The notes beneath the pieces were generated by a model. It had not been told where the DNA came from and did not search any database. It was given only the letters and a program-made list of their open reading frames with translations. 64,000 nucleotides of DNA from positions 580,001 to 644,000 of the forward strand of contig CAMXCT020001112.1 of NCBI GenBank assembly GCA_947184155.2. Direction: 5' to 3'. Source of the DNA: Cladocopium goreaui (Eukaryota > Sar > Dinophyceae > Suessiales > Symbiodiniaceae). Shown here in pieces: positions 1 to 12,233 of this stretch. Made by a program: the position numbers and the translations under genes. The stretch's first letter is position 1. Every line of letters starts with the position of its first letter.

Positions 1-252
1 ATTCACGGGACTTATTTGCTGGGATTCGAATATGGAGGTCTCATTCCGCTGGGAAAATCAAAATGAAAACCATCTGTGTTGATGTCCGCATGAAGGCTGG
101 ATCACCCCATTCCGCAAATCTCACCCCATTTCGCTGCTTTGTTCAAGATCCTTTCTGGGGTCCCCCTTTAGGATATTGGTCAATGGGGAGAAGGATCCCA
201 ACATATCCCAAGCATGGTTGAAAATAAGACATCTTTCAAACATGCTTAATAA

Positions 253-363
253 CTGGTTGGTGGTGCAATAACCATCTTGAAAAATGATGGAGTGCGTCAA
301 TGGGAAGGATGACATCCCAAATATTATGGAAAATAAAAAATTCATGTTCCAAACCACCAACCA
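253..363. repeat. MITE-D copy
   Basis: Inverted-repeat element beginning CTGGTTGGTGGT and ending ACCACCAACCA. The interior has the family signature 'catcttgaaaaatgatgg' and 'gacatccca'. It runs into a short (AT)n tract on the right. Confidence 0.8.
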
Positions 364-464
364 TATATATATATATATATATATGGCCATAAAAACATGG
401 TGCTTTTGATAGGAGTATCACCAGTGACAAAAAAAGGGGTGGCATGTTGGATCTCCTTGCCTTT

Positions 465-533
465 CTAGTCTCGTTCAGTAGCCACCCGCGCACAACGAAA
501 GGCCGGCGCCCCCGGCGGGGCGCTGTGGAGGTC
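465..533 (-). CDS. Candidate alternative last exon of the GT61-like gene
   Basis: A GC-rich island in AT-rich surroundings with a good minus-strand acceptor (CTCAG|GAC). Two frames are open to a stop: one starts DLHSAPPGAPAF and ends at TAG 465-467; the other starts GPPQRPAGGAG and would follow a GC donor in the exon at 1349-1420. Either could replace the 3' end proposed at 1349. No family motif supports a choice, and it could be unrelated. Confidence 0.3.
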   Translation of the reverse strand, partial: DLHSAPPGAPAFRCARVATERD

Positions 534-1348
534 CTGAGATCGTGTAGCGAAAATGGGAGGAATGCACCAGGAAATGCCAATTTTATGGGGATTGAACCAT
601 GAAAAAAAAGATAACTAGTGAAAATGGATGATTTAACCCTAATATTGGCGAAAAACAAAATCAGGATTTAACATGATTAAACCAATGAACCGTGGAAAAA
701 GATTTGTCCAAGAATGGGGATACCGGGATACCGCGATTTCTGGCCTGCAAAAAACAGTGGGGAAATAATGATCAACATCTGGCCGTTTGGCCCTATGATT
801 TTCATCCAAAAATGGATAGATTTTATTGGTCAAGAAGGAGAGAAGCAGCAAACATGGTCACCCAACATGCCAAAAAATGACAAGAATTGAATTTCAAGTG
901 ATTTCACTAACAATTAGTTCGAATTTCCTTTTCAACAATATTTGATAGATTTGATTTGACAAACATGGAAAAATGGATGGGGAATTGAAAGCAAACAACT
1001 CTGGCCTGCCCTTAAAAATCCTGGAGTACATCCATTGCAAATTTCTTCGTTGGTGGCTTGGTCTTAGTTGATCCCATCTGAAAAGGCAAAAGTACATGGG
1101 GTCTTCTAGTCATATCTTCATGCTCTCTCAGTTCATACCATACCCAAACGTTGCTCATTGTTTTGTCATGTGTCCCATTTCTTGCTGGTCAACTTTCTTT
1201 ATATAAATCAATCTCCTCCCAACAAAAAAACATTTTATCCTTAAAAAAACGCTCAAAATCCCAGAAAGTCTCATTAAATCCCATTAACTCCCATTAATTC
1301 CCATTAACTTCCATGAACGCCCATATAAGAATCCTATCAAACTTCCAT

Positions 1349-4300
1349 CTAAATCCACATCTTCCCATGTCGAGTTTGGGGGCCCAACTCCCGCAGCAAG
1401 AGCCGCCGGAGCTTCGCCACCTTGGCGCCAGAAGGTGCCATGATCTTTTTTGGTCTGATTGGGAACTACAAGGTGGTGCCCCCCAGTGATGTTAGTTGGT
1501 TTATAAACCCCATTCACTATAGTTATAGATACCATAAACCATAGTTATTGGAGTTATAAACCAACTTAGCTATCTAGGGGGCCCCACTTTGTATGTGTCT
1601 TCACCATAAATATTGGTCCAAATATTGATCTTCTTATTGTCACCATTAGTTCTATGACTGTTTATTGTTGTCATGTGCTGTCATTCTTCATAGTAAATTT
1701 CAGGAATATTATGAATATTTATTCTCAGTAATGATTCTCAGTACAATTCATAGTAATGATTTTTCATAACATGTGTTGTTATATTATTGTTTCTGCGTAT
1801 GATCATTCTGCTATATGATTCTTGCATTATTGCCAAAATGACAATTTGCTCGGGCAAATGATGATAAACTGGAGGATTCCATTCTCCAAAAAACAACAAG
1901 ATAGACTCGGTTGAAAAAAATGTAAACCATACGAAAATGCTTCTCACAAGCTGATGCCCCAGTTCGTTAGCTCAGTTGGTAAAAATAATTCCAGCAACTA
2001 TTGGGTTTATGATATCAATTTATAACCAATATATGATGGCAAATGGTCAATATATGTATCATTGTATCATAAGTTTTTGATAATAGGGATTGAATATGTT
2101 TATATAAACTAGAGTTATATGGCAATAACTGTTGGCTTTATGATAAGACACTACACTGTAGTTATATAATAGTTATTGGCATATGACCCAAGTTACCCTC
2201 TGGTTATTTAACATAGCTATGGAAAATGACCCATTTATAGATGATGTACCTATTAAAAGTGATGATTTTCCAGTTTGCTATGTTAAATAACCAAAGGGTA
2301 TATAACCATCATAATCCACTTAGTTGGCCTTGTTATGGGCACCAACTAAGATCGTCTTTTGGGCACCACCGGCAGCTACTAATGTTAGAGTAAAACCATC
2401 GTCATGTTTACCATCCCCAAGGAAAATCACCAAAAATATAGGTGGTATAATATACACCATTCCCAGTCATGGGTGGTAAACATGGCATTGTTTTACCCAC
2501 ATTACAGTTATATCATGCGAGTTATAAAGTTACAAGGTGGTGCCCCCAAGTTATAAGGTGGTTTATAGCCCCCATGAAAACGATAGTTATTTGTGTATCA
2601 TAAACATTCATAAACCATAGTGAAACGAATTATGTTCACCAACGTAGCGATTTCGTAAATTAAGGGGGGGCCCGCGTGGCAATGTCAACCCCGGATTTAT
2701 AAATAAACCATGGTTTATTAATTAGGGGGGTACTCCTCCAATAGTCATAATCTAATACTTAAATGGTACCCTCCCAATTAAACAGCCTAGGGGTTTATTA
2801 ATCCAGGGTTGGCATTATAAACCATCGCCAAAACACTGGCACCTGGATGCTATCAGCCTCCAGGTCCCCTTCCGGCAGCATCATTGTGCGGTAGCGCAGC
2901 GGCACATTGGAGCTCAAGGTCCAGAACCAGGTGATGCCGCAGTGCCTCCAACGCTTTGATTTCACCAAAAATAGATGGTTAATCATGGTTAATCATGGCT
3001 AATCATGGTTAATCATGGCTAATCATTGTTAATCATGGTTAATCATGGTTAATTTGCTGATTATGGTTAATCATGGCTAATCATAGTTAATCATGGTTAA
3101 TCATGGCTAATCATGGTTAATCATGGCTAATCATTGTTAATCATGGTTAATCATGGCTAATCATAGTTAATCATGGTTAATCATGGCTAATCATGGTTAA
3201 TCATGGCTAATCATTGTTAATCATGGTTAATCGTTGCTAATCATTGCTAATCATAGTTAATCATGGCTAATCATCGTTAATCATGGTTAATCATGGTTAA
3301 TCATTGTTAATCATAGTTAATCATGGTTAATCATGGCTAATCATGGTTAATCATGGTTAATCATTGTCAATCATGGTTAATCGTGGTTAATCATGGTTAA
3401 TCATGGCTAATCATTGTTAATCATGGCTAATCATTTTTAATCATGGCTAATCATGGTTAATCATGGCTAATCATGGTTAATAATGGCTAATCATCGTTAA
3501 TCATGGTTAATCATGGTTAATCATTGTTAATCATAGTTAATCATGGTTAATCATGGCTAATCATGGTTAATCATGGTTAATCATTGTCAATCATGGTTAA
3601 TCGTGGTTAATCATGGCTAATCATGGTTAATCATGGTTAATTAATCATATTTAATCAACAGCAATAGTGATTTATGGGCACCCAAAAAAAATCACGAAAT
3701 TCATTGGATCATGAACTCTGTGGCTATGGGATATGTCTGCGTTATGTTGATCCAAAAATGCTTAAGTCATCAAACAAAGGGGAATTTAACAGAAACAAAC
3801 ACAGTCCCGGCAGGATCGTCCGCGAATCGAATCAGCCATTAAGCTGTTAGGACAAGCTGTTAAGCTATTAAGCTTTTTGAAGAAGCCGTTAAGCTATCAA
3901 GCTATTAAGCTGCTAAGCTGCTTGGAGAAGCCGTTACGCTGTTAAGCTGTTTGTGTAATAGCTTACTAGCTTAATAGTTTATTCTACTAGCTTAATCGCT
4001 TAATCGCTTTTTCTAGTAGCTTAATAGCTTAATAGCTTATTCTAATAGCTAAATCGCTTCGTCGCTTCTAGTAGCTTAATGAATAGCTTAATCGCTTATT
4101 GTAGTAGCTTAATCGCTTGTTCTAATAGCTTAATCGAGGAGTCGGTTATTCAAATAGCACAATAGCTTGATCGCTTAATCGATTGTTCTAATTCTAATAG
4201 CTTAATGGCTTAATAGCCTATTCCAATAGCTTAATCGCTTAATCGCTTATTCTCATAGCTTAAAGGCATTATAGCTTATTCTAGAAGCTTAATGGCTTAA

Positions 4301-6569
4301 TAGCTTCCACCACCACGACCACCACCACCACCACCACGACTGCTGCTGCTACTACTACTACTTCTGAATTTGCTGTACATTCTGCAGCTGATCCTGCACA
4401 GCTTCACTGTTGCCACCATTGCCTGGAGCGCCCCAGGTCACAAGTGATCCGTCAACCAAAATTGCTGCAAATGCAGTGTATGTGGACTGGATCTGCCTTG
4501 CATTCCTCAGCTGCTCTGTGACTGCAGAGCTATTGCCACCACATGTCTGGTTGCCCCACGTCAAGACTGAGCCATCTGCCAAAATGGCGGCAAATGCCCC
4601 AGAGTTGGCTTGAATGGCATACACATTGCGCAGCTGTGCTTGCACAGCACTGCTGTTACCACCTTCATCTGGGTCGCCCCAGCTGACAACCAATCCATTT
4701 TTCAGAATGGCAGCAAATGCACGTGCAGTCGTTTGCACTGCGTGCACATTGCAAAGCTGAGCTTGCATGCTGCTGCTGTCACCACCAGCAGCAGGATCGC
4801 CCCAAGTGATGATTGATCCATCGTTCAAGATGGCAGCAAATGCAGACTCTGTTGACTGAATTTCCTGAACATGCTTCAGCTGATCCTGCACAGAGGAGCT
4901 GTCACCACCACAGTTTGGTTGGCCCCAAGTCACAACTGAGCCGTCAACCAAAATTGCTGCAAATGAGTTATATCCACTTTGAACAGCTACAACATTCCTC
5001 AATTTATCTTGTACTGCAGAGCTGTCACCACCAAAATTGGAATTGCCCCAAGTCACGACTGATCCATCGTCTGGTACGACGGAGGCTTCAATCAGCTCTT
5101 TGCCGCTCTGCCGGCCTTCCGCTGTCTTTCTGTTCTCCTTGTGGTTTCTGTCTGCTTTCTTTCGGCTTTCTTTCTGCTATCCTTCATGCTGTCCTTTATG
5201 CTGTCCTTTCTTTCCTTTCGCTGCCCCTCTCTATTCTCCTTTCTGTCGTTCTTGCGGTTGTTCTTTGTGCCATTTTCCATTTTGAAACCACAAATTTGCG
5301 AAACCGCAATGGCACCCAAGCAGCCTGCGTGAAAATAGGTAAGCATTGGCTGCTAGCGGCCTTTGCCCAGCCAGCACCGGTTGCGCTGCCCTGTGACTCT
5401 GCTTGGGTCCAAGTGAGTAGCCGTTTCTTACTGATAAAGTGCGTTCCACTTCTGTTGTCACTGAACTCACTGAACCCCGGACTGTCAACAGTATTTGCTG
5501 CTTCCGCCGATGTCATCAGGCAGCGTTTTTATTCATAGAGCATCGTTTCCTTATCTCAGGGGACTGCATGTGGGGAATCGTTGCGTAGGAGAAGACATGC
5601 TTACATATACTATACTCTGGAATGTACTTGGCTCATGTGTCGCATAAAAATCATCTCCAGGCTTCATTCCGCGCATGCGTCGTCGAAGGAGTTGTAGATG
5701 TCAAACTTCCGACTATGTGGCGATATGAAAAAGCGCAGGTGGAAAGTGTTGGAGAAGAGAAGAGAAGCAGAAACAAGTGGCGCACGTGCGCGGAAAGGTG
5801 GGAAAGTCGCGAAGGACTGTGTTTGTCCAATCAGTGGTTGCTCCAGAGAGTCGAAAAGTAGGCTCGCAAAAGCGGCGGGCGTCGAGCCTTGTGCCGAGAT
5901 GAGAGGGGAAAACGTGCGGGCTGTTGTGGTGCGAAGCAGAGGTATTCAAGAAGGATCAAGAAGGCACAAGCACGTCACGTCCGGAGGGGTTTTGGGAGTT
6001 CATTGGTTGAAAACTTGCAAGGCATTGGGGCACGAACTGCATGTGCGCGAAAAGGTTGGAAAGTCGCAAAGGTCTTTGTTTTTCCAATCTTCTGGGGCTC
6101 CGGAAGGTCGAAAAGTATGCTCGCAGAAGCGGTGGGCGCAGAGCCTTTTGGCGAGATGAGAGGGGGAAAACGTGGACGCTTTTGCGATGAAGTAAAGTTG
6201 GAAGTCAAGAGTCAAGAAGCTAAAAGCACATCATGTCCGGAGCAGTTTTGGGAGTTCATTGGTTGGAAAACTGCATGGCGTTGCGGCGCGAAGGCTGTGC
6301 GGAATGCGGAAGGCAAAATACGCAAATCAAGTCATCTCCGGAACACTATCGGAAGTTGAGCGGTGGAAAAAGTTTACGCCTGTGCGAAGCGCTTGTCGAA
6401 GGCAACAGGGGCAAAACACATCACTGTCGGAGCATTTTTGGAAGTTGAGGTGTTGAACATGTGCATGCCGTTGCGGCGGGAAGCATATTTGGAAGTCAAA
6501 CCCAAAAAACACAGCACTGTCGGAGCATTTGCGTACGTACGCTACATGACAGCAACATGGACGACGACG

Positions 6570-6608
<39 letters not shown>

Positions 6609-6657
6609 CCAACACCAACAGCAACAGCAACAGCACCAGCACCAGCACCAGCAGCAG

Positions 6658-6704
<47 letters not shown>

Positions 6705-6723
6705 TTACCAACAGCAACAACAA

Positions 6724-6754
<31 letters not shown>

Positions 6755-6998
6755 AACAGCAACAACAACGACAACAATCAACAACGACAACAATCAACAA
6801 CGACAACAACAACAACAACGAACGACAACGACAACGACAACAACAACAACAACGACGACGACGACGACGACAACCACCACAACCACAACAACAACAACAA
6901 CAACTACTACTACTACTAATACTACTACTGCTACTACTACTACTACTACCACCACTACCACTACCACTACCACTACCACTACCACTACCACTACCACT

Positions 6999-7057
<59 letters not shown>

Positions 7058-7269
7058 CACCACCACCACCACCACCACTACCACTACTACTACTACTACT
7101 ACTACTCCTACTACCTACTACCTACTACCTACTACCTACTACCTACTACCTACTACCTACTACCTACTACCTACTACCTACTACCTACTACCTACTACCT
7201 ACTACCTACTACCTACTACTACTACTCCTACTACCTACTACTACTACTCCTACTACCTACTACTACTAC

Positions 7270-7318
<49 letters not shown>

Positions 7319-7359
7319 ACTGCTACTGCTACTACTACTACTACTACCACTACCACTAC

Positions 7360-7408
<49 letters not shown>

Positions 7409-7470
7409 CTACTACTACTACTACCACCACCACTACCTACTACTACTACTACTACTACCACTACTACTAC

Positions 7471-7519
<49 letters not shown>

Positions 7520-10500
7520 CTACTACTACTACTACTACCACCACTACTACTACTATTACCATTACTACTACTATTACAACTGCGCTTATTCTAGTAGCTT
7601 GATGGCTTAATAGCTTATTCTAACAGCTTAAAAGCTTCATCGCTTTTTCCAATGAAGCTTAATGGCCTTTTCGAGGAGCTGAATAGCTTAGTCGCTTGTT
7701 CTAAAAGCTTAATGGCGTAATAGCTTATTCTAATAGCTTAATAACTTAATTGCTTATTTTAATAGCTTAATAACTTAATTGCTTATTCTAATAGCTTAAT
7801 AACTTAATTGCTTATTCTAATAGCTAAATCGCTTCGTCGCTTCTAGTAGCTTAATGAATAGCTTAATCGCTTATTGTAGTAGCTTAATCGCTTGTTCTAA
7901 TAGCTTAATCGAGGAGTCGATTATTCAAATAGCACAATAGCTTGATCGCTTAATCGATTGTTCTAATTCTAATAGCTTAATGGCTTAATAGCCTATTCCA
8001 ATAGCTTAATCGCTTAATCGCTTATTCTCATAGCTTAAAGGCATTATAGCTTATTCTAGAAGCTTAATGGCTTAATAGCTTCCACCACCACGACCACCAC
8101 CACCACGACTGCTGCTGCTACTACTACTACTTCTGAATTTGCTGTACATTCTGCAGCTGATCCTGCACAGCTTCACTGTTGCCACCATTGCCTGGAGCGC
8201 CCCAGGTCACAACTGATCCGTCAACCAAAATTGCTGCAAATGCAGTGTATGTGGACTGGATCTGCCTTGCATTCCTCAGCTGCTCTGTGGCTGCAGAGCT
8301 ATTGCCACCACATGTCTGGTTGCCCCACGTCAAGACTGAGCCATCTGCCAAAATGGCGGCAAATGCCCCAGAGTTGGCTTGAATGGCATACACATTGCGC
8401 AGCTGTGCTTGCACAGCACTGCTGTTACCACCTTCATCTGGGTCGCCCCAGCTGACAACCAATCCATTTTTCAGAATGGCAGCAAATGCACGTGCAGTCG
8501 TTTGCACTGCGTGCACATTGCAAAGCTGAGCTTGCATGCTGCTGCTGTCACCACCAGCAGCAGGATCGCCCCAAGTGATGATTGATCCATCGTTCAAGAT
8601 GGCAGCAAATGCAGACTCTGTTGACTGAATTTCCTGAACATGCTTCAGCTGATCCTGCACAGAGGCACAGAGGAGCTGTCACCACCACAGTTTGGTTGGC
8701 CCCAAGTCACAACTGAGCCGTCAACCAAAATTGCTGCAAATGAGTTATATCCACTTTGAACAGCTACAACATTCCTCAATTTATCTTGTACTGCAGAGCT
8801 GTCACCACCAAAATTGGAATTGCCCCAAGTCACGACTGATCCATCGTCCGGTACGACGGAGGCTTCAATCAGCTCTTTGCCGCTCTGCCGGCCTTCCGCT
8901 GTCTTTCTGTTCTCCCTGTGGTTTCTGTCTGCTTTCTTTCGGCTTTCTTTCTGCTATCCTTAATCGCTTAATCGCTTGTTCTAGTAGCTTAGTAGCTTAA
9001 TCGCTTTTTCATGCTTTTTCTAGTAGCTTAATCGCTTAATCGCTTGTTTTAATAGCTTAATAGCTTGAAAGCTTATTTTAATAGCTTAATCGCGAGTTCT
9101 AGTAGCTTAATCGCTTAATCGCTTGTTTTAATAGCTTAATAGCTTAATAGCTTAATCGCTTATTCTAATAGCTTAATGGCTTAATAGCTTATTTTAATAG
9201 CCGAATCGCTTGAACAGAGTTGCGGGACCACCCTCCTGGCGCAATGGAAAGAATTCTGGAATCTGAACTTCACCAAAAAAGGTGATATTATAGGAATATT
9301 TGAAAAAACATATGGTTTCAGAACGAATGTGGTAAACCCAATAAAACATATAAAAACAATCCCCATGTTCACATATATTCACCAGAAATGATTGGAATTG
9401 GATGGCGGGAGATTTTTCTGTGTAATCTGCATGCAGTTTCCAGGAGGCTTTTTCATTAGTGGCTGTCTATGAGTAGGTGTCACACATTGGGCTCTCTGGA
9501 CTCTTAACCCGAGTAGGTAACCTTCAGAAATCATGTTTTCATATGTTGAAAAAAGGGAAGAGTAAGACATCGTCATTGGTGTTTTATTCAGCAAGGTCAT
9601 TGAGGAAACAATCATGATGATATCATCTAATGTCATTACTATCATGATGATTAGCTGGTTGGTGGTTGACCTACCCCTCTGAAAAATATGAAAGTCAAAT
9701 GGGATGATGAAGTTCCCAACTGAATGGAAAAATAAAAGCCATGTTCCAAACCACCAACCAGTTAGAATATATTAGATATGCCCTCAGGATTTGTCTACTA
9801 TCATGATTGTTTCATCTAATTTCATGATTGTTTCCTCGATAACATAGCCTCATGCACCATGAGATCCATGAGATGAAATGACGATCAGTTGAGAAATCCA
9901 TGGCGTAACTCATCTCTCAAACCCATTGGGTCGACCGTGGCAATCAACCGCCATCACCAAAAGAGCAGAATCCCCACGTGAGTCATGATGGGTCCCATCA
10001 TGAATTTCCTGTGCATACAATGTTGAAATCTGGAAAGATTTTTTTCAGAAAATCTGGGAAAGTCCGAGTTAAAAAAAAAACTCGTGTTTGAAATTTCCCA
10101 AAAATGGAGTTCCAAAGCCTCGTGTTTGAAATTTTAAAAAATGCATTCAGAACGGATTGCACACCACTTCCATCATGTCGCCAAGATGCAAAGGCATCAC
10201 CACATCTGCACCCATGTAGTTCTGCACAGGTACCAAGTCCACCACCTGACGCCAGGATCATCCCTTTAATCTTGGTTTCTTATAGTTGAATAGTTGATAA
10301 CACCAATATTAACACTATTGATATGATGTAAAATCATTTATACCAGTAGTACCGCACAAGGCGGTGGCGAAAGTTTCAGAAATAGGAAACCTATAGGAGA
10401 GCTTGGTTGTTGCGAATCAGGGATGGCAGAGCGAAGGCACTGATGGATCGAAAGGTGGTTGATCTCTCTCACTCTTTCTCTCTCTTTCTCTGACTACCTA

Positions 10501-12202
10501 TCTATCTAGCTATTTATCTATCTATCTATCTAGCTATCTATCTATCTAGCTATCTATCTATCTATCTATCTGTCTATCTGTCTACCTGTCTATCTGTCTA
10601 CCTGTCTATCTGTCTATCTGTCTATCTATCTATCTGTCTATCTGTCTGCCTGTCTATCTGTGGTGCAGTGTCATTCAGTGTAATGTAGTGTAGTGTGATG
10701 TAGTGTAGTGTAGTGTAGCGGAGTGTCGTGGAATGTAGTGTAGTGTAGTGTAATGAAGTGTAGTGGAGTGTAGTTGTAGGTGTAGCTGTAGTGTAGTGGA
10801 GTGTAGTGTAATGTAGTGTAGTGGAAGGTAGTGTAGTGTAGTGTAATGTAGTGTAGTGTAGTGTAATGTAGTGTAGTGTAATGTAGTGTAGTGTAGTGGA
10901 GTGTAGTGTAGTGTAATGTAGTGTAGTGTAGTGTAATTGAGTGTAATTGAGTGCAGTGTAGTGGAGTGGAGTGTAATGTAGTAGAATGTAGTGAAGGTGT
11001 AGTTGTAGTTGTAGTGTAATGTATTGGAGTGTAGTGTAGTGTAGTGGTGGTTGTAATTGAAAATGCTACAAAACCCTCACGTTTTGCTCACTTTTGACAA
11101 GGTCCACAATCCCTTGCGCCTGCCACGCGAAACGACATCTGAACCTCCAAAATTGGTCCGTACATGGTGTGTGTTGTACATTTTGACTTCGAAATGTGCT
11201 TCGCGCCACAACGGCGTGCACTTTTTCGACATCTCAAGTGCCAAAAGTGGTCCGCACCCCTAGTGTTTTTAACATTTTGACTTGGAAATGTGCTTCGTGC
11301 CACAACGGCGTGCACTTTTTCGACATCTCAAGTGCCAAAAGTGGTCCGCGCCCCTAGTGTTTTTAACTTGGAAATGTGCTTCGCGCCACGACGGCGTGCA
11401 CTTTTTCGACATCTCAAGTGCCAAAAGTGGTCCGCACCCCTAGTGTTTTTAACATTTTGACTTGGAAATGTGCTTCGCTCCACAACGGCGTGCGCTATTT
11501 CGACATCTCAAGTGCCAAAAGTGGTCCGCACTCCCAGTGCTTTTAACCTTTTGACTTGGAAATGTGCTTCGCGCCACAACAGCGTGCACTTTTTCGACGT
11601 CTCAAGTGCCAAAAGTGGTCCGCACCCCTAGTGTTTTTAACATTTTGACTTGGAAATGTGCTTCGTGCCACAACGGCGTGCAATTTTTCATCTCTCCTCT
11701 GGCCAGCTGGCTCCGCACCCGCCGCTTTAGCGAGCCTACTTTTCGACCCTCCGGAGCCACAAATCATTAGAAAAACACAGAGAATCGCGACTTTCCTACC
11801 TTTTCGCGCATCTCCATCTTCTTTCTTCTTACTCTTTCTCTTCTACTCTTCTCTCTTCTGATCTTTCTCTTCTCTCTGCCTCTGTCCTGCTCTGCTTTTC
11901 ATCTGTCCATATTGTCGGAAGTTTGACTTCTAAACTTCCTTCGATAATAGTATTTGATATATCAATATCATCTCATTGGTGTCCCTTGTGTTCTCCCTAG
12001 TTGACAAAACTTGGTTGGTAAATATTGGCGTTCCCCCATCCCATCTAATAGTGGGTGCTGAGTAAATATTCCAGCTATGTGGCTTACAGTTCTTAATCCC
12101 AATCCAAAATAAACCAGTTAGTATACCCTCTGGTAATTTAACATAGCTATGGAAAATCACCATTTTTCATGGGTAAATCCACTATTTCTATGGCCATTTT
12201 CA

Positions 12203-12233
<31 letters not shown>

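Noticed and set aside
1966..1984. tRNA-like A box 'ttagctcagttggt'
   Set aside because: No acceptor stem, anticodon arm or B box follows; the sequence is the left arm of a MITE-B (compare 38135-38160).
6363..7610. Long open frames in the trinucleotide tract
   Set aside because: Homopolymer peptides (poly-T, poly-N, poly-Y) open in all frames; purely repeat-derived.
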